A model generated the notes under the pieces. That model ran no database searches and was not told where the DNA came from. It worked only from the letters and a program-made list of their open reading frames with translations. Of a stretch of 64,000 nucleotides of DNA, positions 9,854 to 18,413 are shown one piece after another. The DNA comes from Sporomusa acidovorans. GTDB taxonomy: Bacteria; Bacillota; Negativicutes; Sporomusales; Sporomusaceae. Numbering within the stretch: position 1 is the first letter of the stretch; every line of letters starts with the position of its first letter. The position numbers and the translations under genes were made by a program. Location: positions 1 through 64,000 of the forward strand of contig NZ_FNAM01000028.1 in NCBI RefSeq assembly GCF_900101845.1, given 5' to 3'.

Positions 9854-10429
9854 ATGTCACAAAGAACAATGGTAGTGGACCTAGATCGCTGCATCGGCTG
9901 TAAATCCTGCGAGGTAGCGTGCAAGCAGGAGAATGGTGTGGTTCTTGGGTGCACGTGGAATAAAGTGTTGACAGTAGGGCCGACAGGCACGTATCCCCAA
10001 GTAGAAATGTATTTTTTGTCGGCGATGTGCCAGGAATGCAAGGACGCACCGTGCGTCAAGGTCTGCCCGACAGGAGCGTCCTATAAAAATGCGGATGGAG
10101 TAATCCTCATCGATAAGGAAAAATGTATTGGCTGCCGGTACTGCATGATGGCCTGCCCTTATGGGGTACGTACGTTCAATGAAGAGACGAAAGTAGTGGA
10201 AAAATGCACGCTCTGTACCCAATTGCAGGCCATTGGCGAGCAACCAGCTTGTGTTAAGAACTGTCCGACTAAGGCACGATTTGTTGGGGACATCGACGAT
10301 CCGAATAGTGATGTGGCGAAAGTAATTCAAAAAGCTGGCAGTGACAATGTACATGGATTGCCTGATGTGGGAAATCATCCTTCGGCACGATATATCCTGC
10401 ACAGCAAGACGGCTACCTGGAAGGAGTGA
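9854..10429 (+). CDS. Four-cluster ferredoxin subunit (DmsB/NrfC-like)
   Basis: A 191-residue electron-transfer subunit starting two bases after the catalytic gene. Four Cys groups are visible: CIGCKSCEVACKQ, CQECKDAPCVKVCPTGA, CIGCRYCMMACPYG and CTLCTQ paired with CVKNCPTKA. This is the DmsB pattern that ligates four [4Fe-4S] clusters and wires a membrane anchor to the molybdenum subunit. It has no signal peptide, as expected for a protein carried across by its Tat-exported partner. The strong GGAGGTG ribosome-binding site sits at the end of the catalytic gene. Confidence 0.93.
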   Translation: MSQRTMVVDLDRCIGCKSCEVACKQENGVVLGCTWNKVLTVGPTGTYPQVEMYFLSAMCQECKDAPCVKVCPTGASYKNADGVILIDKEKCIGCRYCMMACPYGVRTFNEETKVVEKCTLCTQLQAIGEQPACVKNCPTKARFVGDIDDPNSDVAKVIQKAGSDNVHGLPDVGNHPSARYILHSKTATWKE

Positions 10430-10433
10430 TCAC

Positions 10434-11309
10434 ATGAGTATTCAATGGCCTTTAGTTTTCTTTACACTATTTGTTGGACTAGGTTGCGGCACATTCGTCG
10501 GTTCGGTTATCCTGACCGAATGGTATGGCAAGGCAAAACAAATTAGAACAATAAGTTCGCTCATTGCCATTGTGGCATTAGGCATAGGCGGTTTGTCAAG
10601 CACTATGCACTTAGGCCATCCGGAGCGGATGTTTGGTGCGCTGGGCCATCCAACCTCTGGAATTTTTATGGAGTCGACAATGATTTTCTTGTTGGGTTTA
10701 ACCATTATCATTTACTTGCTGGCCGTGCGGCGAAATGCTTCTGACGCGACGTGCAAACTGATCGGTACCATCGGCGTGGTACTTGCGGTCGCGTTGGCCT
10801 TTGTGAATGGTGATGCGTATGTGATGGCTGCCATACCTGCCTGGAATACCTGGATTCTGCCGCTGCTTTATGTGGCTTCGGCGGCGGTTATGGGATGCTT
10901 CAGTATCGGCGTGTTGCTTGCACATACAGCAAACTATGACACAGCAACGATAGCCGAAACGGCAGCGACAACCAGCATGATAAAACGTGCAGCATTGATC
11001 ACAATTGCCATACAAGCGGTGGTACTTGTTGCGTACTTGGTACACATAGCCATAGCACCTTATCCGGATGTAACCCGATCGGTGTCACGGATTTTAGTCG
11101 GAAATTTGGCGCTGTTCTTCTGGGGTGGATTGGTGCTGCTTGGTTTAGTGGTTCCTGCAGTACTGATGATAAAATTTTATACGAAAAATGCTCAGGGAAT
11201 TTCACCGCATACCTCTATTACACTCGGTCTGGCCTCCGTCCTGGTAGCGGGTATTGTATTTCGCATATTGATGTTCTCCCTCGGAAGTAGTATTAAACAG
11301 TTATTTTAA
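10434..11309 (+). CDS. DmsC-type membrane anchor subunit
   Basis: About 291 residues with eight hydrophobic segments and no soluble domain. The conserved GLSSTMHLGHPERMFGALGH stretch is the signature of DmsC (quinol-oxidising anchor of DMSO-reductase-type complexes) rather than NrfD. The frame is open upstream, but AAGGAG seven bases before the ATG at 10434 fixes this start, four bases after the ferredoxin stop. It should oxidise menaquinol and feed the ferredoxin subunit. Confidence 0.9.
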   Translation: MSIQWPLVFFTLFVGLGCGTFVGSVILTEWYGKAKQIRTISSLIAIVALGIGGLSSTMHLGHPERMFGALGHPTSGIFMESTMIFLLGLTIIIYLLAVRRNASDATCKLIGTIGVVLAVALAFVNGDAYVMAAIPAWNTWILPLLYVASAAVMGCFSIGVLLAHTANYDTATIAETAATTSMIKRAALITIAIQAVVLVAYLVHIAIAPYPDVTRSVSRILVGNLALFFWGGLVLLGLVVPAVLMIKFYTKNAQGISPHTSITLGLASVLVAGIVFRILMFSLGSSIKQLF

Positions 11310-11321
11310 ATAGTTTTTTGC

Positions 11322-11372
11322 GTTATGAAAGTTAGGAGAAGAAATGCAGTATTCTTCTCCGGCTTTCATAAC
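11322..11372 (+). repeat. Long intergenic hairpin inside the molybdoenzyme operon
   Basis: GTTATGAAAG pairs with CTTTCATAAC and, inside it, GGAGAAGAA pairs with TTCTTCTCC. The T-run before the stem and the A-run after it extend the pairing. No T-tract follows in the + direction, so a processing or stability element between the structural and accessory genes is more likely than a full terminator; partial termination is possible. Confidence 0.7.
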
Positions 11373-11392
11373 AAAAAAGATGGAGGAGAAAA

Positions 11393-12079
11393 GTGGAAAA
11401 AACAACAGAGTATTCGGCGATTATGGAAAACCGGAAGAATCTTTACCTGTTTTTGGGTCGACTCTATAAAGTCGAAGTCGATCAAATATTACTGGAACAG
11501 ATAAAAGGCATGCAATTTCCTGAAGAGTGCGGCGAAGACGAACTAACCGATGGATACCGGATGCTGAAGGAGTATCTTTGCGGTTTAGAAAACGATCCGT
11601 TGACTGACTTGGCCGTAGATTACGCGCGAGTATTTCTGGGTGCGGGGATAGCCGGTAACGAAGCAGCGTATCCCTATGAGTCGGTTTACACAAGCCCGAA
11701 AAGGCTGATAATGCAAGATGCCCGTGATCAAGTGGTGGCACTCTATCGGACAAAAGGACTGATCAAGTCAGGAGCGCTCGATTTTCCGGAAGATCATATC
11801 GCCCTTGAACTTGAATTCATGGTGCATCTGTGCCAGGAGACACAACAGGCTTTGGCTACGCGGGAGTGGTCGGCTGTCTCGGCCTGTCTTAAGGAGCAGC
11901 TGGATTTTCTTGCCCAACACCTGCAGAACTGGGTTCCTGCCTTCTGTTCCGACGTCGAAAAGTATGCTGAGACCGGGCTTTATCAAGCGGTAGCGAAAAT
12001 CACGAATGGCTACTTGCGCTTGGAGTGCACCCTTCTGGAAGAACTCATCGCCGAAACTGTCGTGGAGGTAGGAGCATAA
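11393..12079 (+). CDS. TorD/DmsD-family molybdoenzyme chaperone
   Basis: A 228-residue cytoplasmic helical protein with the family hallmarks VDYARVFLGAG, YPYESVYTS and PEDHIALELEFM. TorD-type chaperones bind the Tat signal and apo-form of their cognate molybdoenzyme, guard it during cofactor insertion and prevent premature export. The start is a GTG preceded by GGAGGAG. Its place in the operon says its client is the catalytic subunit at 7170-9851. Confidence 0.92.
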   Translation: MEKTTEYSAIMENRKNLYLFLGRLYKVEVDQILLEQIKGMQFPEECGEDELTDGYRMLKEYLCGLENDPLTDLAVDYARVFLGAGIAGNEAAYPYESVYTSPKRLIMQDARDQVVALYRTKGLIKSGALDFPEDHIALELEFMVHLCQETQQALATREWSAVSACLKEQLDFLAQHLQNWVPAFCSDVEKYAETGLYQAVAKITNGYLRLECTLLEELIAETVVEVGA

Positions 12080-12673
12080 ATGCCCTCACGGCGCAACTTT
12101 CTTAAGATGACCGGCGGAGCGTTTGCCCTGCTGTTTGGGCTGGGGCAAGCTGCCAAGTTTCTGCCGCGCAAGGCACTCCTTCGCCCGCCGGGGGGACAGG
12201 ACGAGGCCGCTTTTATCGCGCGCTGTCTTCGCTGTGACCGCTGCAGAAGTATTTGTCCCACGTCTGTGATCGGTTTGGCGAATTTATCGGACGGCATCCT
12301 GGAAGCGCGGACGCCAGTAATGAAGTTCCATCTCGGATATTGCAGCTTTTGCAATCAATGTGTCGAGGTCTGCCCTACGCACGCGTTGCAACCTTTTGAC
12401 AGTAAGACTGTAAAGATTGGTCTGGCAACAGTGCAGAAGGATATCTGCATCGCCTGGGATTCCGGCGGCTGTATGGTGTGTATGGACGCGTGCCCTTATC
12501 ATGCAATCACGCTTGACGGACAGAGTCACCCCGTGGTTGATTCCCGGCAATGTAACGGCTGCGGCATTTGCGAGCAAATCTGTCCCGCGCTGGTAATGAG
12601 ATCATACATTGGCGGCAGCATTCGCGGAATTGTCGTTACCCCCATTTCCGGAAAAGGGGATGGAAACATATGA
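12080..12673 (+). CDS. NapG-like Tat-exported ferredoxin
   Basis: A 197-residue protein with an N-terminal twin-arginine signal (SRRNFLKMTGGAFALLFGLG) and four [4Fe-4S] motifs: CLRCDRCRSICPTSV, CSFCNQCVEVCPTHA, a split motif containing CMVCMDACPYHA, and CNGCGICEQICPA. NapG and NapH form a quinol-oxidising module in Nap systems. The ATG follows the chaperone stop codon directly. Its end overlaps napH-like by ATGA, showing translational coupling. The module gives this reductase operon a second possible quinol-oxidation route besides DmsC. Confidence 0.88.
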   Translation: MPSRRNFLKMTGGAFALLFGLGQAAKFLPRKALLRPPGGQDEAAFIARCLRCDRCRSICPTSVIGLANLSDGILEARTPVMKFHLGYCSFCNQCVEVCPTHALQPFDSKTVKIGLATVQKDICIAWDSGGCMVCMDACPYHAITLDGQSHPVVDSRQCNGCGICEQICPALVMRSYIGGSIRGIVVTPISGKGDGNI

Positions 12674-13554
12674 ACAGTAATAGAACAAGAATGCTAAGAA
12701 TGGCAGCAATGGCGGTCGTGGCGATTACGATCGTAATAGGTGCGGTCAGGAATGACGGTACGGGATCTCTTTCCGTCTTCGGCGCAGGGAATATCACGGC
12801 GATTTGTCCTCTGGGCTACCTGGAAACCCTGCTTGCCGGCCGGGAGTTTATACCGCCTTTGTTCATTTCATTTTTGATAATTGCGGGGCTGACTGTCCTG
12901 TTGGGGCGCGTCTTCTGCGGTTGGGTCTGTCCCGTTCCCTTAGTGCGTAAATTACTTGTCAACAAGCTTGATGAAGGCCGGCAGGTTATTGCGGATAAAA
13001 CCGTCAGCGATGCTTCGGCGCAGCCATTTTTTGAGGACAGGGAAACGGCAAACGCTTCTTGCTCCCCAAAGGGTTTCCGCGCAAAAAAAAATTCCGCCTC
13101 CGGGCTGGTGATTCTCGGCATAACCCTGGGGTCTTCCGCCATCTGCGGTTTTCCCGTATTTTGTCTCATCTGTCCGATTGGACTGGTGTTCGCGACTTTG
13201 TTTGCCCTAATCCGCCTTCTCCATTTCAATGAGCCGACACTTGACCTGATTGTTTTTCCCATAGTAATTATTATTGAGCTTGTTTTCTTAAAGAGATGGT
13301 GTAGCAAATTATGTCCAGTCGGAGCCTTGCTCAGTCTTTTTAGCAGGTTCAACCGCAGTCTTGTGCCTACCGTGGAGCGCTCTTTCTGCCTGGAAGAAAG
13401 CCGTAATACCAAATGTCAGCGCTGCCGCAGCGTTTGCAGCTTTGACGTGGATCTTAAGAACGGCAGGGGGACAGGTGACATCAGCGACTGCACTAAGTGT
13501 AGAGAATGTGCGGATAACTGTCCTGTTCAGGCGATTCGGTTTCCCTGGAGGTGA
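12670..13554 (+). CDS. NapH-like membrane ferredoxin
   Basis: About 294 residues. Several membrane spans carry the paired CxxxCP motifs typical of NapH/CcoG-like proteins (FCGWVCPVPL and WCSKLCPVGAL). The C-terminal ferredoxin part contains CQRCRSVCS and CTKCRECADNCPVQA. The frame is open further upstream, but the ATG at 12670 overlaps the preceding stop codon (ATGA) and is the natural start. It is the membrane partner of the NapG-like protein and should hand quinol-derived electrons to it. Confidence 0.88.
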   Translation: MNSNRTRMLRMAAMAVVAITIVIGAVRNDGTGSLSVFGAGNITAICPLGYLETLLAGREFIPPLFISFLIIAGLTVLLGRVFCGWVCPVPLVRKLLVNKLDEGRQVIADKTVSDASAQPFFEDRETANASCSPKGFRAKKNSASGLVILGITLGSSAICGFPVFCLICPIGLVFATLFALIRLLHFNEPTLDLIVFPIVIIIELVFLKRWCSKLCPVGALLSLFSRFNRSLVPTVERSFCLEESRNTKCQRCRSVCSFDVDLKNGRGTGDISDCTKCRECADNCPVQAIRFPWR

Positions 13555-13563
13555 ATGGCATAG

Positions 13564-14730
13564 ATGTTGTCTAAACTTGAGCAGATTACAGAAGCCTGCG
13601 CCAAGCTTGACAAGCGGGGCATTGGCCTACAAGAAAAGCGGTGCCTGCGCAAGCGGCATCTACATAGTTCCTGCCGACGCTGTGCTGCGGTATGTCCCCA
13701 TGGGGCTATTACCTGCGCGGAAGGCGTTGTCCTGCTGGCTGAAAAATGTACCGGCTGCGGTGCCTGCACTGCGGTGTGCCCCAGCGGTGCACTTGACGTT
13801 AAACTTCCTTCTAACAAAGAACTTCGTTCTCTTGTCGCACTCCATGTGCAAAACTCGGGAGCAGTTGCTTTCGCTTGTGAGGCCTATTTTAAAGCACATC
13901 CCGCTGAGCGTCGGCGCGCCATTGCCGTGCAGTGTATCGCACGGTGTGACGAATCGATTCTTGTTGATGCGGTTCTTCAAGGAGCAACTCATGTATCCCT
14001 ACTCAACGTCGCCTGTGCAGACTGCATGCAGAACAAGCTTTGCGGCTTGGTTCAGACGATGGCTGACACGGCAAACCGGTTACTGGCATGCTGGAAGTAT
14101 GCCAGCGTAATTGCACTTACCGAAAAGATACCGGAGAAAATTAAGCCGCTGCCAGTCTCTGAAGGCGAGGCAACGGGGATGTCACGCCGCGCTTTTCTCA
14201 CCGTTTTTAAGAGAAAAAGCGCAAGCCTTATTACCCAGGTGCTTCCGGAGGTTATCGCCGGTACTGCCGACAGGAGGACGGAAAGTAGTAAAATACCACA
14301 GAATCCTATGGCGGAGACGAAATATGTACCGGATAAGTGGCGCTTGTTGGTTGACTCTCTAAAACAACTTCAGAACATGGCGGGGCCTACGGAATTCCCT
14401 AACAGTCTTTGGGGTGCTATCAGCATTGCTGGCAGCTGTAACGGCTGCGGAGCCTGTGCCGATGCCTGTCCGACTGCGGCCTTAGTTATCTGGAAACAGG
14501 ATAGCCTTTGGAGCATTTCCGTAGATACATCGCGGTGTACACAGTGCGGTTTATGTCAGGATATTTGCTGCTGCGATAGTATTAACATTACACCAACTGT
14601 CGCTCTTGACGCAATGCTTAGCCAGACGCCGCAAGTACTCATCGAGAAAAGACAAGAAGAAGTCGATAAGTTGTTTGAGCCCTTAGAACAGCGTATGGCA
14701 CGCTTATTAGGGTGTGTGGTTAAGAATTGA
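13564..14730 (+). CDS. Large multi-cluster ferredoxin protein (NapF/MvhD-like composite)
   Basis: A 388-residue protein ending the operon. N-terminal ferredoxin motifs (CRRCAAVCPHGA, CTGCGACTAVCPSGA) lead into a middle segment rich in spaced Cys (AFACEAY, QCIARCDESIL, NVACADCMQNKLC). That segment recalls the MvhD-type domain that joins hydrogenases to heterodisulfide reductases. An internal twin-arginine-like string (MSRRAFLTVF) near residue 203 has no hydrophobic region behind it. It precedes two more ferredoxin motifs (CNGCGACADACPTAA, CTQCGLCQDICC). The layout suggests two proteins fused. It is probably a cytoplasmic electron-entry or maturation factor for the reductase; its exact role is not known. 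Confidence 0.75.
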   Translation: MLSKLEQITEACAKLDKRGIGLQEKRCLRKRHLHSSCRRCAAVCPHGAITCAEGVVLLAEKCTGCGACTAVCPSGALDVKLPSNKELRSLVALHVQNSGAVAFACEAYFKAHPAERRRAIAVQCIARCDESILVDAVLQGATHVSLLNVACADCMQNKLCGLVQTMADTANRLLACWKYASVIALTEKIPEKIKPLPVSEGEATGMSRRAFLTVFKRKSASLITQVLPEVIAGTADRRTESSKIPQNPMAETKYVPDKWRLLVDSLKQLQNMAGPTEFPNSLWGAISIAGSCNGCGACADACPTAALVIWKQDSLWSISVDTSRCTQCGLCQDICCCDSINITPTVALDAMLSQTPQVLIEKRQEEVDKLFEPLEQRMARLLGCVVKN

Positions 14731-14892
14731 AAAAAGAAGTACAGTGTATTCGGTAATTTATTAAACCTATTACGAGAGTCTGTTGATCCTAATGTGATAA
14801 AAAACTTCACGACCGCGGAAATGATGAATTGACGTCGAGGTTAAAAGATAATAATCTATTCAGAAATTCAAAAAAAGTTAGGGGATAAATAT

Positions 14893-16212
14893 ATGAAAAA
14901 GTCTATGATTACTGCAGCGTTAATGACAACTTTTATGCTCGGTGTTGCACCTACTGCTTTTGCTGGCCCTTTTGCTGAAGTTCCTGCTAATAACTGGGCA
15001 TATAGTTCAGTTAGCCAATTGGCTAAAGCCGGTCTTATTGACAATTATACTGATCGCGGTAATAAGACGATAACTCGTTACGAAATGGCTATTCTTGTTG
15101 GTAAGGCTTTAGAGCATGCAGATAAAGCAGATGCAGCAAACAAAGCACTGCTTGACAAATTGTCCATGGAATACGCACAAGAACTTAAGACACTTGGCGT
15201 TCGTATGCCAATGAAAGAAGCTGAAAAAAATAAAGGTGATAAAATACAAATCAGCGGGAGTGAACGACTTCGGATTCGGTCTGTTCATGATAGTGCCACC
15301 CCTAAAAATGGATTTGCCGATAAAGCCACATATGGTGACAATCGGTTTTTACTTAACATTAATATGAATGTCGAAAACAATATTTCAGCCTTTGCCCGAT
15401 TCGGTGAACTCAGCTTTTTTGGAGCTAAAGCACATACTAACAATAAATTTAGTAATGGTGATGATGGTAACTCAACAGCCAATATTGACCACTTTGGACT
15501 TAAAGTGAAAGCTGGTGCCTGGGATCTATCTCTTGGCCGGCAGGCTGTAAAGCTTGGGCAAGGATCAATTATTAATACTGGTTCTGACTTTGGTTTTAAT
15601 CCATATTTCGAAGGACTGGTGGCTAGTACTACATTTGATAATGTCACCGTCCATGCTATTGGTGGTCATACTAATCCTAATGCCAATACTAATATTCTAA
15701 CCTCCAATGCCTATGAAGGGGCTAATTGGTTCGGTGCGGACGCTTCCTTTAAGATAGAGAAAAATATTACCTTAGGTATTGCGTTCGCTCATGAAAAATA
15801 TCTTGATAACTACCTATCGGCAAATGATTGTACTGCACTCAATGCCACTATCAATTTTGGCGGCGGTCCATTTACATTGATTGCTGAAACCGTTAAGTCA
15901 AGTGCTTCTAGCCTAAATAAAGCTTGGCAATTGACAGGAGTCTACCATAAGGATAAAGATACCTTCGTCCTGATGCATGTCAATACCCAAAAGAACGCTA
16001 TTGATCAGTTTACTAATATCCAACAGGGTGGTTATCAAATTGCGTTTGGGGCTAGCTTGCATAATGAATCGGAATGGAACGCCAATATATTTAATTGGAT
16101 GCATGACATAACATCAGCTGTACAATCAACAGTTATGATAGAAACTAATGCTGTTAAAGGAGTTTCTGGACATAACGTTGAAGGGGTCGCAGGGCTTTTA
16201 TACAAATTCTAA
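14893..16212 (+). CDS. SLH-domain outer-membrane porin (OmpM-like)
   Basis: A 439-residue protein with a classic signal peptide ending AFA. A single SLH domain follows (about residues 25-75: FAEVPANNWAYSSVSQLAKA ... ITRYEMAILVGKAL), then a short coiled linker. The rest is a long beta-strand-rich barrel ending in the aromatic KF typical of outer-membrane proteins. In Negativicutes such proteins anchor the outer membrane to polyamine-modified peptidoglycan through the SLH domain and act as general porins. The ribosome-binding site is AGGGGAT. Its location after the reductase operon could reflect substrate entry to the periplasm, which is inference. Confidence 0.9.
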   Translation: MKKSMITAALMTTFMLGVAPTAFAGPFAEVPANNWAYSSVSQLAKAGLIDNYTDRGNKTITRYEMAILVGKALEHADKADAANKALLDKLSMEYAQELKTLGVRMPMKEAEKNKGDKIQISGSERLRIRSVHDSATPKNGFADKATYGDNRFLLNINMNVENNISAFARFGELSFFGAKAHTNNKFSNGDDGNSTANIDHFGLKVKAGAWDLSLGRQAVKLGQGSIINTGSDFGFNPYFEGLVASTTFDNVTVHAIGGHTNPNANTNILTSNAYEGANWFGADASFKIEKNITLGIAFAHEKYLDNYLSANDCTALNATINFGGGPFTLIAETVKSSASSLNKAWQLTGVYHKDKDTFVLMHVNTQKNAIDQFTNIQQGGYQIAFGASLHNESEWNANIFNWMHDITSAVQSTVMIETNAVKGVSGHNVEGVAGLLYKF

Positions 16213-16732
16213 TTGGATTTAAAAAATTTAGTATACACGAAACTCCAATTTCGTATATTAGTATTGTTTTTTCGACCAAAACACATGTTGAGTCAGTAGC
16301 GGTGACAGAGAGGAAATAGCCGATTTCAAAGAGAGTTGAAAAAATTATAAATGTGTTTACGTTCGCCTAGACGTGGTCTAGGCGATTTTTTATAAGGGGG
16401 CTCGAACCATCAATGTTTTTACATTTAATGGGATACGACCCGCTCCTCTGGAAATACTCATTATAAAATGAAAGTTAAAAAATTTGTGTTAATGTGAAAA
16501 TTATTATGAAGGAGTTTTTAGCTTGATATTTAACTATTTTAATATAGTTATACGTTAAAAAAGATAGTGGCTTTTATGGCAAAAAGCGGGTAGCAAGCCT
16601 CAAGGTATGGTATTTCTGACCGATGACGTAATTCTGCCGCCGGCTAGCGAATAAATAGAAGAAAATTTTTCCGGTTATTGGGTGAAAGAATGCGGGAAAG
16701 TATCGATATAGATTTTGAACAGAGGTGAGGAT
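16213..16732. other. Intergenic region after the SLH porin
   Basis: No gene seen. It holds one copy of a repeated terminator module at about 16352-16408 and otherwise AT-rich sequence. The lost first helix of the following MFS gene is not found here in any frame. Confidence 0.5.
16364..16391 (+). terminator. Rho-independent terminator, copy 1 of a repeated module
   Basis: A perfect 9-bp stem (CGCCTAGAC / GTCTAGGCG, loop GTG) is followed by A and six T. The same hairpin, with matching flanks including a CTCGAACC tail, recurs at 18044. Confidence 0.85.
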
Positions 16733-17956
16733 GTGGAAACGTCTTGGACTTCAGAAGAGTTAACTCTGATATTGAAGAATGGGCATTTACGGAAGTTCCC
16801 CAAGAACCAGAGTGCTTTTGGGATTATTGCCGGGATTTTCTTTATATCTTATTTCTTTTGCGAAGTACCCAGTAATGTGCTCATGCATAAAGTGGGTGCC
16901 CGTGTCTGGATTACCCGGATACTGATCACCTGGGGCATCGTAACGATCGGTACTGCTTTTTCCGATACAGCAACTCATTTAGCGATTTGGCGATTTTTAC
17001 TCGGTGTGGCGGAAGCAGGTTTTTATCCTTGTATGATTTTGTATTTGACATTATGGTTTCCGGCTAAACATTTGGGACGGACAATATCGCTATTTATGTG
17101 CGGCATGGCGATTTCTAACATCCTGACCGGACCACTTTCCACCTGGATCATGGATAATATTGCCTGGTATGGCATGTCAGGCTGGCGCTGGATGTTTATT
17201 ATTGAGGGTATACCCGCAGTGGTTTTGGGAATAACTACTTTCTTCGTATTAACTGACAGACCTGAGCAAGCTAAATTTTTAACTCAGGAAGAAAAAGATT
17301 GGCTGATAGCAGAACTGCAACAGGAGCATCAAGCAAAAAGCAAGAAGCTGCAAGTTTCAAAATGGGCTGTGTTTTCTCAGCCGCGCGTCTGGTACATGTG
17401 CGTACCTTATCTTTGCTATATTATGGCATTATACGGTCTAGGAATGTGGATGCCGCAAATTCTCCGCGCTTTATCGCAGACCCTTACCAATTTCCAAATT
17501 GGTCCTATTTCGACTTTGCCGTATATCGTTGGCGTAATTGCTATGGTGCTTGTTGCCAGGCATTCGGATAAAACGGAAGAACGGCGCTATCACGTAGGTA
17601 TTCCTATCCTTTTCAGTTTTTTCAGCTTGATCGCGTTGACGATGACGAAAGATCTATGGCTGTCAATGTTGTTTATTTGCATTAGCACGGCGGGCATATA
17701 TAGTTTCGTAGGCACGTACTGGACGCTGCCCAGCTCGTTTTTAAGCGAGGGAACGGCGGCAGTAGGTATCGGTATTATTAATTCCGTCGGCAATCTCGGT
17801 GGCTTTTTCGGGCCTTATGCTGTAGGGTTTCTGAAAGATATGACCGGATCAACATCGGCCGGAATGTATGTGCTGGCAGGTTTTGCATTATTTGCAACCA
17901 TATCAGTTTTAGCTATTCCGGCAAAAGAGGTTGCGATTAGAACGCAAAACAGTTAA
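16733..17956 (+). CDS. MFS transporter, anion:cation symporter family, N-terminally short
   Basis: About 407 residues. GIIAGIFFISYFFCEVPSNV, KVGARVWITRILITWG and RFLLGVAEAGFYPCMILYL are signatures of the ACS family (glucarate, phthalate and tartrate-like carboxylate carriers). In intact members the GIFF segment is helix 2, preceded by a first helix with a conserved Asp-Arg. Here only a short hydrophilic leader precedes it, so helix 1 appears to be deleted. I prefer the GTG at 16733 after AGAGGTGAGG; a TTG at 16715 is the alternative. Position between two porins suggests uptake of an organic acid, but function may be lost. Confidence 0.75.
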   Translation: METSWTSEELTLILKNGHLRKFPKNQSAFGIIAGIFFISYFFCEVPSNVLMHKVGARVWITRILITWGIVTIGTAFSDTATHLAIWRFLLGVAEAGFYPCMILYLTLWFPAKHLGRTISLFMCGMAISNILTGPLSTWIMDNIAWYGMSGWRWMFIIEGIPAVVLGITTFFVLTDRPEQAKFLTQEEKDWLIAELQQEHQAKSKKLQVSKWAVFSQPRVWYMCVPYLCYIMALYGLGMWMPQILRALSQTLTNFQIGPISTLPYIVGVIAMVLVARHSDKTEERRYHVGIPILFSFFSLIALTMTKDLWLSMLFICISTAGIYSFVGTYWTLPSSFLSEGTAAVGIGIINSVGNLGGFFGPYAVGFLKDMTGSTSAGMYVLAGFALFATISVLAIPAKEVAIRTQNS

Positions 17957-18043
17957 AGGTTTGATATCTAAAAATGCTGTGAAAATAGCTTAATTTCGTA
18001 GGAACTGTGGGTTTGAGAAAAATATTTATGTGTGTGTTATGTT

Positions 18044-18071
18044 CGCCTAGACGTGGTCTAGGCGATTTTTC
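18044..18071 (+). terminator. Rho-independent terminator, copy 2 of a repeated module
   Basis: Same 9-bp CGCCTAGAC / GTCTAGGCG stem as at 16364, then a T-run and a GGTTCGAACC-containing tail. It closes the MFS transcript. Confidence 0.85.
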
Positions 18072-18206
18072 GTACGGGGGGTTCGAACCTCCCCTTTACA
18101 CGAAACTTGTACGGCGAAATTGGTATAAACTCAAATTAATTATGAATTTATGTAATCTGTAAAGTACGACGTTTTTATAAGAAGGCTTCCAAATACCATG
18201 CCTTTA

Positions 18207-18292
18207 TATTAAAGTACAAAAATAATGGCGATTTATAGTGGATTTTCTGTATGATGGTACATTGTTCGACTATTTTACATTGTGTTACTATT
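18207..18292 (+). promoter_or_regulatory. Operator region shared with the flavoprotein operon, copy 1
   Basis: TATTAAAGTACAAAA at 18207 is followed, 40 bases later, by GATGGTACATTGTT and TTTTACATTGTGTTACTATT, an imperfect inverted repeat. The same pair of boxes at nearly the same spacing lies at 21405-21494 upstream of the flavoprotein gene. The PucR-like regulator encoded between them is the likely binder. Confidence 0.6.
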
Positions 18293-18413
18293 AAAAATTG
18301 TTAAAGGCTTTATTCAAATATTCTGGCAATATAAATATGAAAAGGAGGTTTACAAACGAACTAAACTTCATCTATATTGGCAAGCATTACGTATTACGTG
18401 AGGGGGAGAATTT

